Source: a virus
DNA: 36,274 nucleotides
Virus record (IMG/VR): IMGVR_UViG_3300037247_000965
Location: 1-36,274 of that record
Direction: 5' to 3' (one strand)
This document shows positions 21,399 to 30,901 of this stretch, one piece after another; position 1 is the first letter of the stretch, and each line of letters opens with the position of its first letter. The position numbers were made by a program, and so were the translations under genes. Below the pieces are notes generated by a model that searched no databases, had not been told where the DNA came from, and worked only from the letters and a program-made list of their open reading frames with translations.

Positions 21399-24300
21399 CG
21401 GCAAGGACATCTCACAAGACTTTGAGCAATTCCTACAAGGGGATGCTTTCGGCCAAAAGTTTCAGGCTTGGCTACTGAGCCAACCAGAGCCGACTGCGAC
21501 CCCAGCATTTCGACCTCTTGGGCCAGTGGGGAGAGCTTACGCACTTGCGCCGACTCCCGAAGAAGCACCCGCACTACAGGAAGCTGGCCGCGCCTTTCTT
21601 GAGACACCCCTACTTCCTTTGACCAAATTGCTTCCCGAAGGGCCACCAACTGCTACCGTAACTCTGCCTCGCCGTCCTAGCCGTTTCGGTCCGCCTGTGG
21701 CACTACCAGGGCAAGGAGTTCGCGCTGACGAAACAGTGGACTTTCCTATTGGGGGCGTAGCGCGTGGCGCAGTTGAGTTTGCCGAAAGTCTGACAACCCC
21801 CGCCAACATCGCACTAATCGCAAGCATTGGTTTGACCGCAGGTGCGTTCCCCATAGTGACCAGGCTCATCTCGGCTGGCTTCTCGATTGACTTGATCCGT
21901 GGCGCAGTGCAGCAGTACCCCGAACTCCGTGAGGCCCTGAACGCAGGCGACGAGCAGGCCGTAGCACAGGTGGCAACCAGGATGGGGCTGACGGGCCTAT
22001 TAGGTGCTCTTGCTGGCCGTCACGCTATCCGTGGCAGGGCTGCTCCAGCGGAGATATCCAGGGTACGGCCAGCCGTGGAACGTGCGCCAGAGGCCCGCCC
22101 AGCGCCTCTCACGAGGGCTTTGCCTCCCCCAAAGCCGGTTTTAGCCCGGGAAGCCGCAGCGCCCAAAGTTGTCCTAGACGAGTTCGGGGATACGATTGAA
22201 CGTGGCGGACGAGTTGTAGATGCACTCGGGAGGAGTGGGAAAGTTCGATCTGTAGGTGCCTTGGTACAAGACTTAGAGACGGGCAAGGCGGTGTTTCGGG
22301 AAGATATGCTGAAAGTAGATTTCGGCAAAGGCCCTGAACCTGTGTCCATTGGCGACGTGACGGTGAAGCGACACGGGCGGCCGAAAGCATTGGCAGGGAT
22401 TGGTGGAAGGCGTGCGCGCCTCTTTGGTGAAACAGAGCAAGCCGAGATGGAGCGGTTTGCCCGTGAGGGTGGATTTCCAGAGGAAGCACTGCTTGGTGCT
22501 AGACCCAAACTGCCTGCTCCGGCAGCAACCGCCGCCGCCGAGGTCATCAGCAGACGCCAAATCTTGCAGCAGATTTCACAGAAGCTAGAGCTTCCTATCC
22601 GCGTCGGGCGTTTTCGCGGCAAAGCTCTAGGTATCTACAAAGTCACACCCGAGGTTGTTCGCAGCAAGATTGCTCAAGACCTGCCTGTAATCGCACATGA
22701 AGTCGGCCATCACATCAACAAAGTCTTGTGGGGAACCTACGAGCGCAAAACGGGTGTGCGTCTGAATTGGAAACCCCTAACCCCATTCCGCGCCGAGTTG
22801 AAACCTATTGCCACCAAACCCCGAGGGGGAAAGTCTTACTTGCCAGAGGGCTTTGCCGAGTTTGTGCGAATGTATTTGACCGATCCAGCCGAAGCGGGAG
22901 CGAAAGCACCGCGATTCCTTGAATTCTTTGAGAAGGAACTTGGGCGAGTACCGGAATTGAGGGAATTGCTGACCGAAACGCGAAACAATATCCGACGCTG
23001 GATCGAGCAGCCCGCCGTTGCCAGGGTAGTCAGCCAAATCAGTAAGCAGCAACCTAAGCGCCTGGGCTTCGGCCTGGAAAGGCTCTACACAGACGCCAAG
23101 GATGCCCTGCGACCCATTCAGCGGGTTGTAGAGGAGATGAACAAAGGCAAAGACCCGCTGGCAACAGAGAAGAACGCCTACGAGGTGGCGCGGCTGTTTG
23201 CTGGCTGGTGGGGCAAAGCAGATCATTTCTTGCGCCGTGGTACTTTCGATGCCGATGCCTTGTATAAAGAAGGCCGCTTACGGGTCACAGGGAAACCGCT
23301 GAATGAAATCTTGAAGCCCGTAGAGGGTAGCCTAGACAATTTCCGGGCTTACATCAGTTCCCTTCGCGCCATAGAAAAAGGCAAACAGGGGAAGGAAACA
23401 GGAATTTCCCTGTCTGACGCCAAGGAGGTTGCCCGCGAACTGGAAAGCCCTGAATACCGGCAGGCGTTTGAGGAACTGAAAGCCTACCAAAACGCCGTCC
23501 TAGATTATCTCCACAAGTCAGACCCGAAAAGCCTCACAGCAGAAGCGTTGCGAGTGATTCGCGCGGCGAATCAAGACTACGTTCCCTTCTACCGGGTTTT
23601 CGAGGAAAGCCCCGTAGGAGCGGGCGCTGCGGCAGGCAGGGGATTGGCTGATTTGTGGTCGCCCATTAAGCGCATGAAAGGAAGCGGGCGCGAGATCATT
23701 GATCCGCTAGAAAGCATTGTAAAGAATACCTACACATTCTTGAACCTAGCTGAGCGCAAGCGGATTATGCGTACCTTGATTGAACAAGCGGAAAGCACAG
23801 AAGGGGCAGGGCAATGGATTGAGCGCGTTCAAGCGAAACTTCGGCCCACACAGTTTGAAATCAACGAAATCAGGAAGCAGCTTCAAGCTGCTGGCGCAGA
23901 ACTTTCACAGGCAGAACTGGACGCCACGATAAGCGTATTCCGCCCGTTCACGGCGGCCTCCCCCAAGGAAGGGATTATTGTCGTAGGCAAAGACCTGTAT
24001 CAAGTTCAGCCAGAGCTTTACCGAGCTTTGAAGGGCTTGGACTATGAATCGAGCAATGTGTTGATTCGCCTCCTGAGTATGCCTGCCCGGGCCTTGCGTT
24101 TGGGCGCGACAGCACTAGGGCCGGAATTTGTTATCCGCAACCCGCTCCGAGACACCATGACCGCTTTCATGCAGTCACGCTATGGATTCAAACCAGGGGT
24201 GGACACGGTACGCGGTCTTTTCCATGCGTTGAAGCGCGACGACCTCTATTGGGAATGGAAAGCCGCAGGCGGTGAGCACGCCGCAATGGTCAGCCTGGAC

Positions 24301-25602
24301 CGAACCACGCTGCAATCAAACCTAACCGATCTGATGAGAACAAATCTGGGCTGGGCGGTTCACCACCCCATCGAAGCGGCGCGGATTGTCAGCGAAATGA
24401 GTGAAGCCGCAAGTCGTTTGGGCGAATACCAACTTGCGCGGAAAGCGGGCGCTACCCCGCTGCGAGCGGGCTTTGCAGCGCGTGAGGTTACGCTGGACTT
24501 TGCTCGCATGGGGGCAAAGGGTAAGGCTGTCAATTCCATCGTAGCTTTCTTCAACGCTGCCCTAGAGGGAACCGACAAGTTTGTGAGGGTTCACTTGCAG
24601 AACCCAAAAGGAACAGTTGCGAAGGCGGTTGCTGGCATTACTTTGCCAAGTATTTTGCTCTACGCCATCAATTCCAGAGATACAAGCGAATGGCGGGGAA
24701 CACCCCGCAAAGAAATCTTCCGACAACTTCCTCAATGGGTAAAAGACTTTTTCTGGCTGGTGCCTTCGCAATATACCCCACTGGCTGAGGCAACGCCCTA
24801 TATCCCACTCCCAAAACCGTTTTTGTGGGGGATGGTTTATGCAAGTGTGCCGGAAAGAGTAATGGAGTGGGTGGAAACCCGTGACCCGGAATCTTTTGAC
24901 GAGTTGATTCAGAACGTAGGGACTGCGGCCCTGCCAGGGTTTATTCCTACGGCAGCGATTCCACTCATTGAGATTATTTCCAACCGCAGTATGTTCACCG
25001 GGAAACGCCTAGAGCCGCGCTACATGGAGAGGATTCACCCACAATTTCGGGCCCATCCCTACACTTCGGAGTTTTCAAAGATAGCGGCGAAGGTAATTTG
25101 GCGGGTAAGTCTAGGGAAAGCGTTGCGGGCATCGAATGTTGAAATTTCTCCGATCAAGCTAGACCAAGCGATTTTCAGCATTACCGGCGGCTTGGGTCGA
25201 GCGGTGCTGCGCGGGCTGGACAAAGTAATCGGGAAGGCGGAAGCGCCAACAGGGAAGATGTCGGAGATTCCGATTCTGCGAGCCTTCGCCGTCCGGTGGC
25301 CGACAGGACAAGCCCAAAGCGTGCGACGGTTTTATGGCCGCTTGGGTGAACTGGAGGAAAAGTTTTCCACCAAAAGATTTGAGGACAAGTATCCTGGCAG
25401 AGCGCCCACGGCACAACGATTGACTACAAAGGAAGCTATGGAACTGAGGCGACTGCGCGGGTACAGTCGGCGTATGCAAAGTATCTATCAACAAATGCGT
25501 TCCGCAGGGGTTTCTAAGCTGGCAGGAAAGGAAAAACAGCGCCAAATTGACCGCTATATGTTGCAGATTCTCGAACTCGCTGGAAAGGCGATAGGCCGCT
25601 GA
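21391..25602 (+). CDS. large polyvalent ejection protein with zincin motif (gp16 position)
   Basis: 1403 residues from TTG 21391, overlapping the previous stop by 8 nt. A hydrophobic helical segment lies around residues 130-165 (ANIALIASIGLTAGAFPIVT). HEVGHH at 436-441 with downstream GFAEFVRMY (E490) forms a gluzincin-like metallopeptidase motif. AFFNAALEGTDKFVR near 1052 is a pattern I associate with large polyvalent proteins of phages (LPD38-like). The basic C-terminus ends in a coiled coil. P22 gp16, an ejection protein of about 609 residues, occupies this slot, so this version is more than twice as long. It probably enters the cell with the DNA. The peptidase may cut cell-wall or host proteins. 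Confidence 0.8.
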   Translation: MSNGKDISQDFEQFLQGDAFGQKFQAWLLSQPEPTATPAFRPLGPVGRAYALAPTPEEAPALQEAGRAFLETPLLPLTKLLPEGPPTATVTLPRRPSRFGPPVALPGQGVRADETVDFPIGGVARGAVEFAESLTTPANIALIASIGLTAGAFPIVTRLISAGFSIDLIRGAVQQYPELREALNAGDEQAVAQVATRMGLTGLLGALAGRHAIRGRAAPAEISRVRPAVERAPEARPAPLTRALPPPKPVLAREAAAPKVVLDEFGDTIERGGRVVDALGRSGKVRSVGALVQDLETGKAVFREDMLKVDFGKGPEPVSIGDVTVKRHGRPKALAGIGGRRARLFGETEQAEMERFAREGGFPEEALLGARPKLPAPAATAAAEVISRRQILQQISQKLELPIRVGRFRGKALGIYKVTPEVVRSKIAQDLPVIAHEVGHHINKVLWGTYERKTGVRLNWKPLTPFRAELKPIATKPRGGKSYLPEGFAEFVRMYLTDPAEAGAKAPRFLEFFEKELGRVPELRELLTETRNNIRRWIEQPAVARVVSQISKQQPKRLGFGLERLYTDAKDALRPIQRVVEEMNKGKDPLATEKNAYEVARLFAGWWGKADHFLRRGTFDADALYKEGRLRVTGKPLNEILKPVEGSLDNFRAYISSLRAIEKGKQGKETGISLSDAKEVARELESPEYRQAFEELKAYQNAVLDYLHKSDPKSLTAEALRVIRAANQDYVPFYRVFEESPVGAGAAAGRGLADLWSPIKRMKGSGREIIDPLESIVKNTYTFLNLAERKRIMRTLIEQAESTEGAGQWIERVQAKLRPTQFEINEIRKQLQAAGAELSQAELDATISVFRPFTAASPKEGIIVVGKDLYQVQPELYRALKGLDYESSNVLIRLLSMPARALRLGATALGPEFVIRNPLRDTMTAFMQSRYGFKPGVDTVRGLFHALKRDDLYWEWKAAGGEHAAMVSLDRTTLQSNLTDLMRTNLGWAVHHPIEAARIVSEMSEAASRLGEYQLARKAGATPLRAGFAAREVTLDFARMGAKGKAVNSIVAFFNAALEGTDKFVRVHLQNPKGTVAKAVAGITLPSILLYAINSRDTSEWRGTPRKEIFRQLPQWVKDFFWLVPSQYTPLAEATPYIPLPKPFLWGMVYASVPERVMEWVETRDPESFDELIQNVGTAALPGFIPTAAIPLIEIISNRSMFTGKRLEPRYMERIHPQFRAHPYTSEFSKIAAKVIWRVSLGKALRASNVEISPIKLDQAIFSITGGLGRAVLRGLDKVIGKAEAPTGKMSEIPILRAFAVRWPTGQAQSVRRFYGRLGELEEKFSTKRFEDKYPGRAPTAQRLTTKEAMELRRLRGYSRRMQSIYQQMRSAGVSKLAGKEKQRQIDRYMLQILELAGKAIGR

Positions 25603-25603
25603 T

Positions 25604-25768
25604 TCATGGTGCTTTTTTTCGACGATGTAGGAGAGCAAACACAATCACTACAAGGAAGACCCAAAATGAATAGTCGAGGATGGAATCTGCAACTCCCACA
25701 GCAGAAAGGAGGAAAAGGAATCCACCGATGATTCCACCCAGCATGAAAAGCGTAAGTATCTCTTTCAT
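25604..25768 (-). CDS. antisense 54-aa two-helix membrane protein
   Basis: On the minus strand, ATG at 25768 opens 54 codons ending in TGA at 25604-25606. Two hydrophobic helices are clear: residues 5-26 (LTLFMLGGIIGGFLFLLSAV) and 35-47 (FWVFLVVIVFALL), separated by VADSILDY and followed by the basic tail HRRKKAP. This topology fits a holin-like or other small membrane protein with the tail in the cytoplasm. It fits almost exactly into a gap between two plus-strand structural genes. I see no good Shine-Dalgarno or promoter, which lowers confidence. A competing 41-codon plus-strand frame lacks recognisable features. Confidence 0.55.
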   Translation of the reverse strand: MKEILTLFMLGGIIGGFLFLLSAVGVADSILDYSFWVFLVVIVFALLHRRKKAP

Positions 25769-25868
25769 GGCTGACGAAACATGTTAGGCGCAATTGGTTG
25801 GGGAAGGGAAGCGAAGGAAAAGCGTAGATTCTCAATGACTCTAGGCATAGACTTAAGGCCGGTGATTC

Positions 25869-26807
25869 ATGGCTAAGATTATTGCGAACCCTAAGTTCCG
25901 AGCGGTCGATCCAAACACTGGTGCGGCATTAGTAGGTGGAAAGTTGTATTCATATCAGGCCGGGACCAGCAATCCCAAAGCGACCTACACCAGCCAAGCG
26001 GGTTCAGTTGCCAATCCCAACCCTACGGAACTTGATGGCAACGGAGAAGCGAACATCTGGCTGGGAACAGGGGGGTACAAGTTCAAACTCACCGACGCCT
26101 ACGATGTCGAACTGTGGACGATTGACAACATTCAAATTGCCGATGTAGGCGCGTTTTCCTCTCTGACGGTCACAGGCGCAACCACACTTGCAGCGGTTAC
26201 GGCAAGCGGCCAAATCACTAGCACAGTTACGACTGGCACCGCCCCCCTTGTCATTTCCTCGACCACGAAGGTCGTTAATCTTAACGCCGACAAGTTGGGT
26301 GGAAAGAATTGGGCCGCACCCGATCCAATTGGAGCGACCACACCAGAGACGGGGAAATTCACCAGTCTGGAAGCCAGTGGCGATATAACTCCGAAGGCTA
26401 ACGTCAGCCAAGAGAGCGCCAACGCAGGGAAGTGGATTCGCGGGCAAATCTCCGAGGAAATCACGCTTTCTACTGGCGGGACCACAACAGATTCGGCAGG
26501 CAATCTCCTGCCCGCCAACTCTGTCATTGAAGGAGTGGTTGCGCGGGTCACGGAGGAAATTACAACGGCGACCGATTGGAAGTTAGGCGATGCCAGCCAA
26601 GCAGCACGCTTTCTAGCCGCCAGCAGCAACTTGGCCGCAGGCGACACTGAGGTAGGACTGGCGCACCGCCAGCCTAGTGTAGCGGATGCTAGTGGGCCAG
26701 TGCAGAGTGCAGCGGCCAAACTCAGAATCACCACTACCGGAACACCGGGGGCAGGGAAGATCAGGATCACAGTTTTCTATTCTCAGTTTGTAGCGCCGAC
26801 TTCATAA
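25869..26807 (+). CDS. tailspike/tail fibre protein with head-binding domain
   Basis: 312 residues. The first 90 (FRAVDPNTGAALVGGKLYSY, then GSVANPNPTELDGNGEANIW and DNIQIAD) match the tail-binding domain of P22-type tailspikes and related fibre proteins. The middle is threonine/alanine-rich with repeat-like strands (TVTGATTLAAVTASGQITST), and the C-terminus is beta-structured. It probably anchors to the tail and carries part of the receptor-binding assembly, with the following genes supplying more parts. There is no strong ribosome binding site. Confidence 0.75.
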   Translation: MAKIIANPKFRAVDPNTGAALVGGKLYSYQAGTSNPKATYTSQAGSVANPNPTELDGNGEANIWLGTGGYKFKLTDAYDVELWTIDNIQIADVGAFSSLTVTGATTLAAVTASGQITSTVTTGTAPLVISSTTKVVNLNADKLGGKNWAAPDPIGATTPETGKFTSLEASGDITPKANVSQESANAGKWIRGQISEEITLSTGGTTTDSAGNLLPANSVIEGVVARVTEEITTATDWKLGDASQAARFLAASSNLAAGDTEVGLAHRQPSVADASGPVQSAAAKLRITTTGTPGAGKIRITVFYSQFVAPTS

Positions 26808-26866
26808 GGAGCAACGAAGGAAAAAGCAGGGTAGAAGAATGCAGGGTAGAAAAGGAAGGAAGATAA

Positions 26867-29011
26867 ATGCGTTCCCTGCAAAGATTCTACTTCTGGCTAG
26901 TCAGGCAGATGGTGGCGGCATTGCTTTGCTACCCTGCGGCACTGTTCGCCACCATCCTAGTTCTGTTGTTCCCAGTTTCCGCCCATCCTCAGGGCGGAAT
27001 CTTGAACGATTCTGTCTTGCGGGCCGATGGCAGGCCAGCCATAGGCGCGACAGTACGAGTCTGCACTGAGGCCGCTAGTGGCACGCCTTGCTCGCCCACC
27101 GCTTCCATTTTCAGCGATAAGGCTCTCACAATTGGAATTGGCCCTACTCTCGCAGTGGATGCTGCTGGTGGCTACACCTACTACGCTTCCCCAGGCTTCT
27201 ACAAAGAGCAACTGTGCTTAGGCGGCACCTGCGTCACCCGCACCGTACTAATGCCGATTGATGCAGGTTTGGTTTCAGTCGGAGAGTGGAATGGTGCGCC
27301 GGTTGCCGGTAGTGCCAAGTATCCCACCATTCAGGAAGCGGTTGACGCTATCGGTTCGACAGGTGGAAGGGTCTATGTCCTGCCGGGTGCCTACGATGAG
27401 CGGATCACTTCAATCAAAGAGGGCATCCATCTGATTTGTCTCGGCAGCGCCAGCGTGTTCGGCGGCAGCGTAAATCCCTGCCGCATAGTCGGAAGCAGTA
27501 GCGGTGTCTTGCTTACGCTCGGAGACGGAGCCACAACCTACAACAACGGTTGGATTATTGAGGGTATTAGCTTTGAGGACACTAGCGGCACTGGGGCTCT
27601 GAATGGTGGTGTGAGGCTCCGCTGGTTTAATCGCACCACTTTTAGGAAGTGTGCTTGGAAGGATTTTGAGGGCACGGGCGACTACGGGGTGTGGTTGGAT
27701 GGCACAGGTGATGCCGTTGCACACACGACCTTCTATGAACCCTATGCTGAGAACAACTACGACTGGCTCAAAGGGACGGTCGGTACTGATACACAGATGT
27801 TTGGTGGTGAAGTTCATGGTCTGAACGCGGGCGTGACCTTTTCAAATGGCGGGTTGAGTGTTTTCGGAACCGGATTCAAGATTCCCGTAGGAGGGGCAGG
27901 GATTATTTGGAACTCCCCTAGTCCTCTGCGTGGATTCATAAAATGTGAAGGCACTCCCCCTGGAGCCCTCCGAGCAGGCGAATGTGTCCGTTTCCAGAGC
28001 GGCGCAACCGGAGGTTCGCAATTGCTGTTCACAACAGTGTGGCTCGATGAGGGCGCAGTTATTGATGCCAGCGCCCAGTTAATCCAGGTGATTGGCAACT
28101 GCATAGGCATAGATGACGACAACTGCGTGAACAATTCGGGGGATGCAACTTTCAAGCTCACCCGTGACCAGATTGTTCTTGAAACCTTGCAATCTGCCAT
28201 CGCTGGTCAAGCGGGGTTCAAGACAGTCACAGAGCCCGATGGCATCTCCGTTCCCGCCCTTCTGGTCAATCTCAGTCGTGGGATTCTCGTCAAGGACGAC
28301 CCGACCATCAGCGGTGGGCTGTGGCTGTCGGGTGATGCTGCCTCACAGGGAACGGTTGGTGCGGGTGCGTATGGCGACCTGGCCTCAAACCCGATTGCAA
28401 CCGACGCCGAGTCATCGAGCATCCTGTTCTGGAACAATGAGATTCGCTTTTATGCGGACACTGGCCTCACCCCTGGCAACTCGTTCAACCGGACTTTACG
28501 TGGGGAAATTACTCCTACTTCGGCGTTTTTCACCCCACTTGAAGGCTCGTCGTCCAATACCGCTCACTGGATTTTCAAGTTGGTGGACTTCAGCGACATG
28601 ACCGCTGGGGCCACTGCCGACACTTTCACTCTCTGGACGCTGCCCACAAACACCATGATTCACGATGTTGTTGGCATCGTCGTAACAGGCTGGTCGGGTG
28701 GAACAATCTCAGCGGCAGTCTGCTCGGTCGGAACTCAGGGTGGTTCGGACAATGATTTGACACTGGACGACAATTTCTTTGCCACCGCGACGGTGTACGA
28801 ACTCCACGACGCTACCGCGAACGGGGGCAAGGGCACGCTGCTTTATGACGCCACCGACAAATTTGCCCCCTATATGTTCGTCGCCGGTGGTGTGGTGGAA
28901 ATCCAGTGTGACTTGACTGGCGATAACCACGCCAATGCCACCGCAGGGCAGGCGAGGATTTACATTCTCGTCTCTCGACCCCTAGAAAACACCACCAGAG
29001 AGGCGAACTAG
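26867..29011 (+). CDS. secreted beta-helix tailspike-like protein with signal sequence
   Basis: 714 residues. The start has a basic region, a long hydrophobic core (ALLCYPAALFATILVLLFP, about 18-36) and a small-residue stretch VSAHPQ, i.e. a Sec-type signal peptide or anchor. Next comes a beta domain with VCTEAASGTPC and YASPGF, then YPTIQEAVDAIGSTGGRVYV (about 150-169), the classic entry to a right-handed beta-helix as in pectate-lyase-like tailspikes. The cysteines suggest an oxidising compartment. The beta-helix could bind or cut polysaccharide, as tailspikes do; no catalytic residues can be named. Such signals are rare on phage virion proteins. Confidence 0.75.
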   Translation: MRSLQRFYFWLVRQMVAALLCYPAALFATILVLLFPVSAHPQGGILNDSVLRADGRPAIGATVRVCTEAASGTPCSPTASIFSDKALTIGIGPTLAVDAAGGYTYYASPGFYKEQLCLGGTCVTRTVLMPIDAGLVSVGEWNGAPVAGSAKYPTIQEAVDAIGSTGGRVYVLPGAYDERITSIKEGIHLICLGSASVFGGSVNPCRIVGSSSGVLLTLGDGATTYNNGWIIEGISFEDTSGTGALNGGVRLRWFNRTTFRKCAWKDFEGTGDYGVWLDGTGDAVAHTTFYEPYAENNYDWLKGTVGTDTQMFGGEVHGLNAGVTFSNGGLSVFGTGFKIPVGGAGIIWNSPSPLRGFIKCEGTPPGALRAGECVRFQSGATGGSQLLFTTVWLDEGAVIDASAQLIQVIGNCIGIDDDNCVNNSGDATFKLTRDQIVLETLQSAIAGQAGFKTVTEPDGISVPALLVNLSRGILVKDDPTISGGLWLSGDAASQGTVGAGAYGDLASNPIATDAESSSILFWNNEIRFYADTGLTPGNSFNRTLRGEITPTSAFFTPLEGSSSNTAHWIFKLVDFSDMTAGATADTFTLWTLPTNTMIHDVVGIVVTGWSGGTISAAVCSVGTQGGSDNDLTLDDNFFATATVYELHDATANGGKGTLLYDATDKFAPYMFVAGGVVEIQCDLTGDNHANATAGQARIYILVSRPLENTTREAN

Positions 29012-30901
29012 ATGAAAAAACTACTCATCCTGCTCTTGCTGCTCGCCCCCTCTCTTGCTTGGGGGCAGGTTGTTATCCCTGGCACTGGCGGTGCTACGCC
29101 TGCCGTTGTAGCGGGCAACCGGACTACTGTAATCCCCGCTCTTTGCACCGGAACCGACAAGGTAACTGGCATTGCGACAGGTGGAATCGTCGTATGCAAT
29201 ACCGACGTAACTGGCACAACCTCTCCGCTCACAACCAAGGGCGACCTGTGGGGATTCAGCACGGCAGATGGCCGGGTAGCAGTAGGCACAAACGACCAAT
29301 GCCTAGTAGCTGATTCGACCGCTGCGTTCGGCATTAAGTGGGGTTCGTGTGCGGCAGGGGGAACCGGGATTACTTCACTCGGTGGGGAGACTGGCTCGAC
29401 GCAGACTTTCTCCAAGGTGGACGACACCAATGTTACCCTGACAATCGCCTCTGCTACCGACGACCACAAATTCACCTTGGGATGGACTGGAACCCTGGCT
29501 GATTCCCGCTTGGCCTCGAACTATTCCGGGGTAGGGAGCTGCACCAACCAGTTTGTCCGTGCCACGGTGGACGACGCCGCGCCCACCTGCGCGAGCATTG
29601 CCGATGCCGACCTGCCTTCAACCAATGCGCTCGATACAGAGTTGCACCCGCAGGTGCATGTCCTGGTCAGCGCCGACCACACCGCCAGCGGCCTGACCAT
29701 CGGCTACGTCGTGCGCGCCACCAGCACCACCGCTTTCGCTTGGCAGCAACTCGGCTTCTCTGACCTGGGCGGCAGCGCCACCGCAGGGCAGGTGCCCAAC
29801 CTAGAGAGCTTGAACGGGACGCTGGACATAGCTTCCGGCGGTACAGGTCAGACAACAGCCAATCCAGCCTTCAACGCTTTGTCTCCCGTGACTACCGAAG
29901 GCGACCTGATCTATCGCAACGCGACTGTGAACGCACGACTGGCGCGAGGAGCCAATGGGGAATGCTTGACTGCAAGCGCCAGCACGATTCTGTGGGGTTC
30001 TTGCGGTGGTGCCGGGGATGGCGTCGGCTACGACGAGGTTTTGGAGGAAGCCTCTGGCCTCACCAAGCGCGCGCAAATCAATTTCATCGGCGTAGATGTG
30101 ACCGCCGTAGATAACGGTGGAGCTACCAGGACGGATGTGACGATCATTCCGGTTGCGGAAGCCTACGATGCGACCGGCTGGAACGCGGACACCGGAGCAG
30201 CCTCAAAAGACAACGTACGGGACAAGATCGAATCTCTGGACTTCTCTGACCTCGCAGGAACAGTTGCGGCTGGACAGTATGCTGCCGCCAGCATTGACGG
30301 AGACGACATCGCCAGTGGTCTAGCCGGAACTGGGCTGACTCTGACCGCCGCCTCACCTGATACGCTCGACTGTGACGCGGCCAGCACAACGGCTGTTGGT
30401 TGCCCGGAAATGGCAATCGCCAGCGAGGTTGATACCGGCACGAGCACCATCCTAGCCGTGACCCCCGACGCCTTGGCAGGCTCAGAGTTTGGACAGGTTG
30501 AAGTCCAGATGGTCGCCTTTGACTTCACGACCGCCGTGGCGACCGGCGACGGTAAGTTCTACTTCCATATCGCCACAGGGTCCAAGTTAATCGGGATGAA
30601 TCTGATTGATGCCATCGCTGCGGTCATTACGGTCAGTTCGTCGGGCTTGCCCACCGTGGACATAGCTCGGTGTGCCCCTGTAGCTACCGGAAACCCCTGC
30701 TCCGGCACCGTAGCCGACGTTCTCTCGACCAATTTGACCATTGATGCGAACGAAGACAGTTCCGACACTGCGACTACTGCTGCTGTTATAGCCGGGGCCA
30801 GCGACGATGTGATTGTGGATCAAACTTGGCGGATAGATGTGGACGTTGCTGGTACAGGAACACAAGGTCTAATCGTTACGCTGATATTCCAACTGCCATG
30901 A
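29012..30901 (+). CDS. tail fibre-like protein with Sec signal peptide, 629 aa
   Basis: Begins MKKLLILLLLLAPSLAWGQ, a textbook signal peptide with a likely cut after AWG (about residue 18). The body has fibre-shaft motifs: ASGGTGQTTANPAFNALSP (about 273-291) and two copies of a module around SPLTTKGDLWGF ... WGSC and SPVTTEGDLIY ... WGSC, each ending in a Cys. These are typical of phage tail fibre shafts. A C-terminal beta domain (about 490-629) may be the tip. It is the second gene of the signal-bearing series, starting right after the previous stop. Confidence 0.75.
   Translation: MKKLLILLLLLAPSLAWGQVVIPGTGGATPAVVAGNRTTVIPALCTGTDKVTGIATGGIVVCNTDVTGTTSPLTTKGDLWGFSTADGRVAVGTNDQCLVADSTAAFGIKWGSCAAGGTGITSLGGETGSTQTFSKVDDTNVTLTIASATDDHKFTLGWTGTLADSRLASNYSGVGSCTNQFVRATVDDAAPTCASIADADLPSTNALDTELHPQVHVLVSADHTASGLTIGYVVRATSTTAFAWQQLGFSDLGGSATAGQVPNLESLNGTLDIASGGTGQTTANPAFNALSPVTTEGDLIYRNATVNARLARGANGECLTASASTILWGSCGGAGDGVGYDEVLEEASGLTKRAQINFIGVDVTAVDNGGATRTDVTIIPVAEAYDATGWNADTGAASKDNVRDKIESLDFSDLAGTVAAGQYAAASIDGDDIASGLAGTGLTLTAASPDTLDCDAASTTAVGCPEMAIASEVDTGTSTILAVTPDALAGSEFGQVEVQMVAFDFTTAVATGDGKFYFHIATGSKLIGMNLIDAIAAVITVSSSGLPTVDIARCAPVATGNPCSGTVADVLSTNLTIDANEDSSDTATTAAVIAGASDDVIVDQTWRIDVDVAGTGTQGLIVTLIFQLP

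Noticed and set aside
25606-25731. 41-codon plus-strand frame in the gap after the 1403-aa gene
   Set aside because: No RBS and no recognisable features; the minus-strand two-helix frame in the same place is far more ordered.
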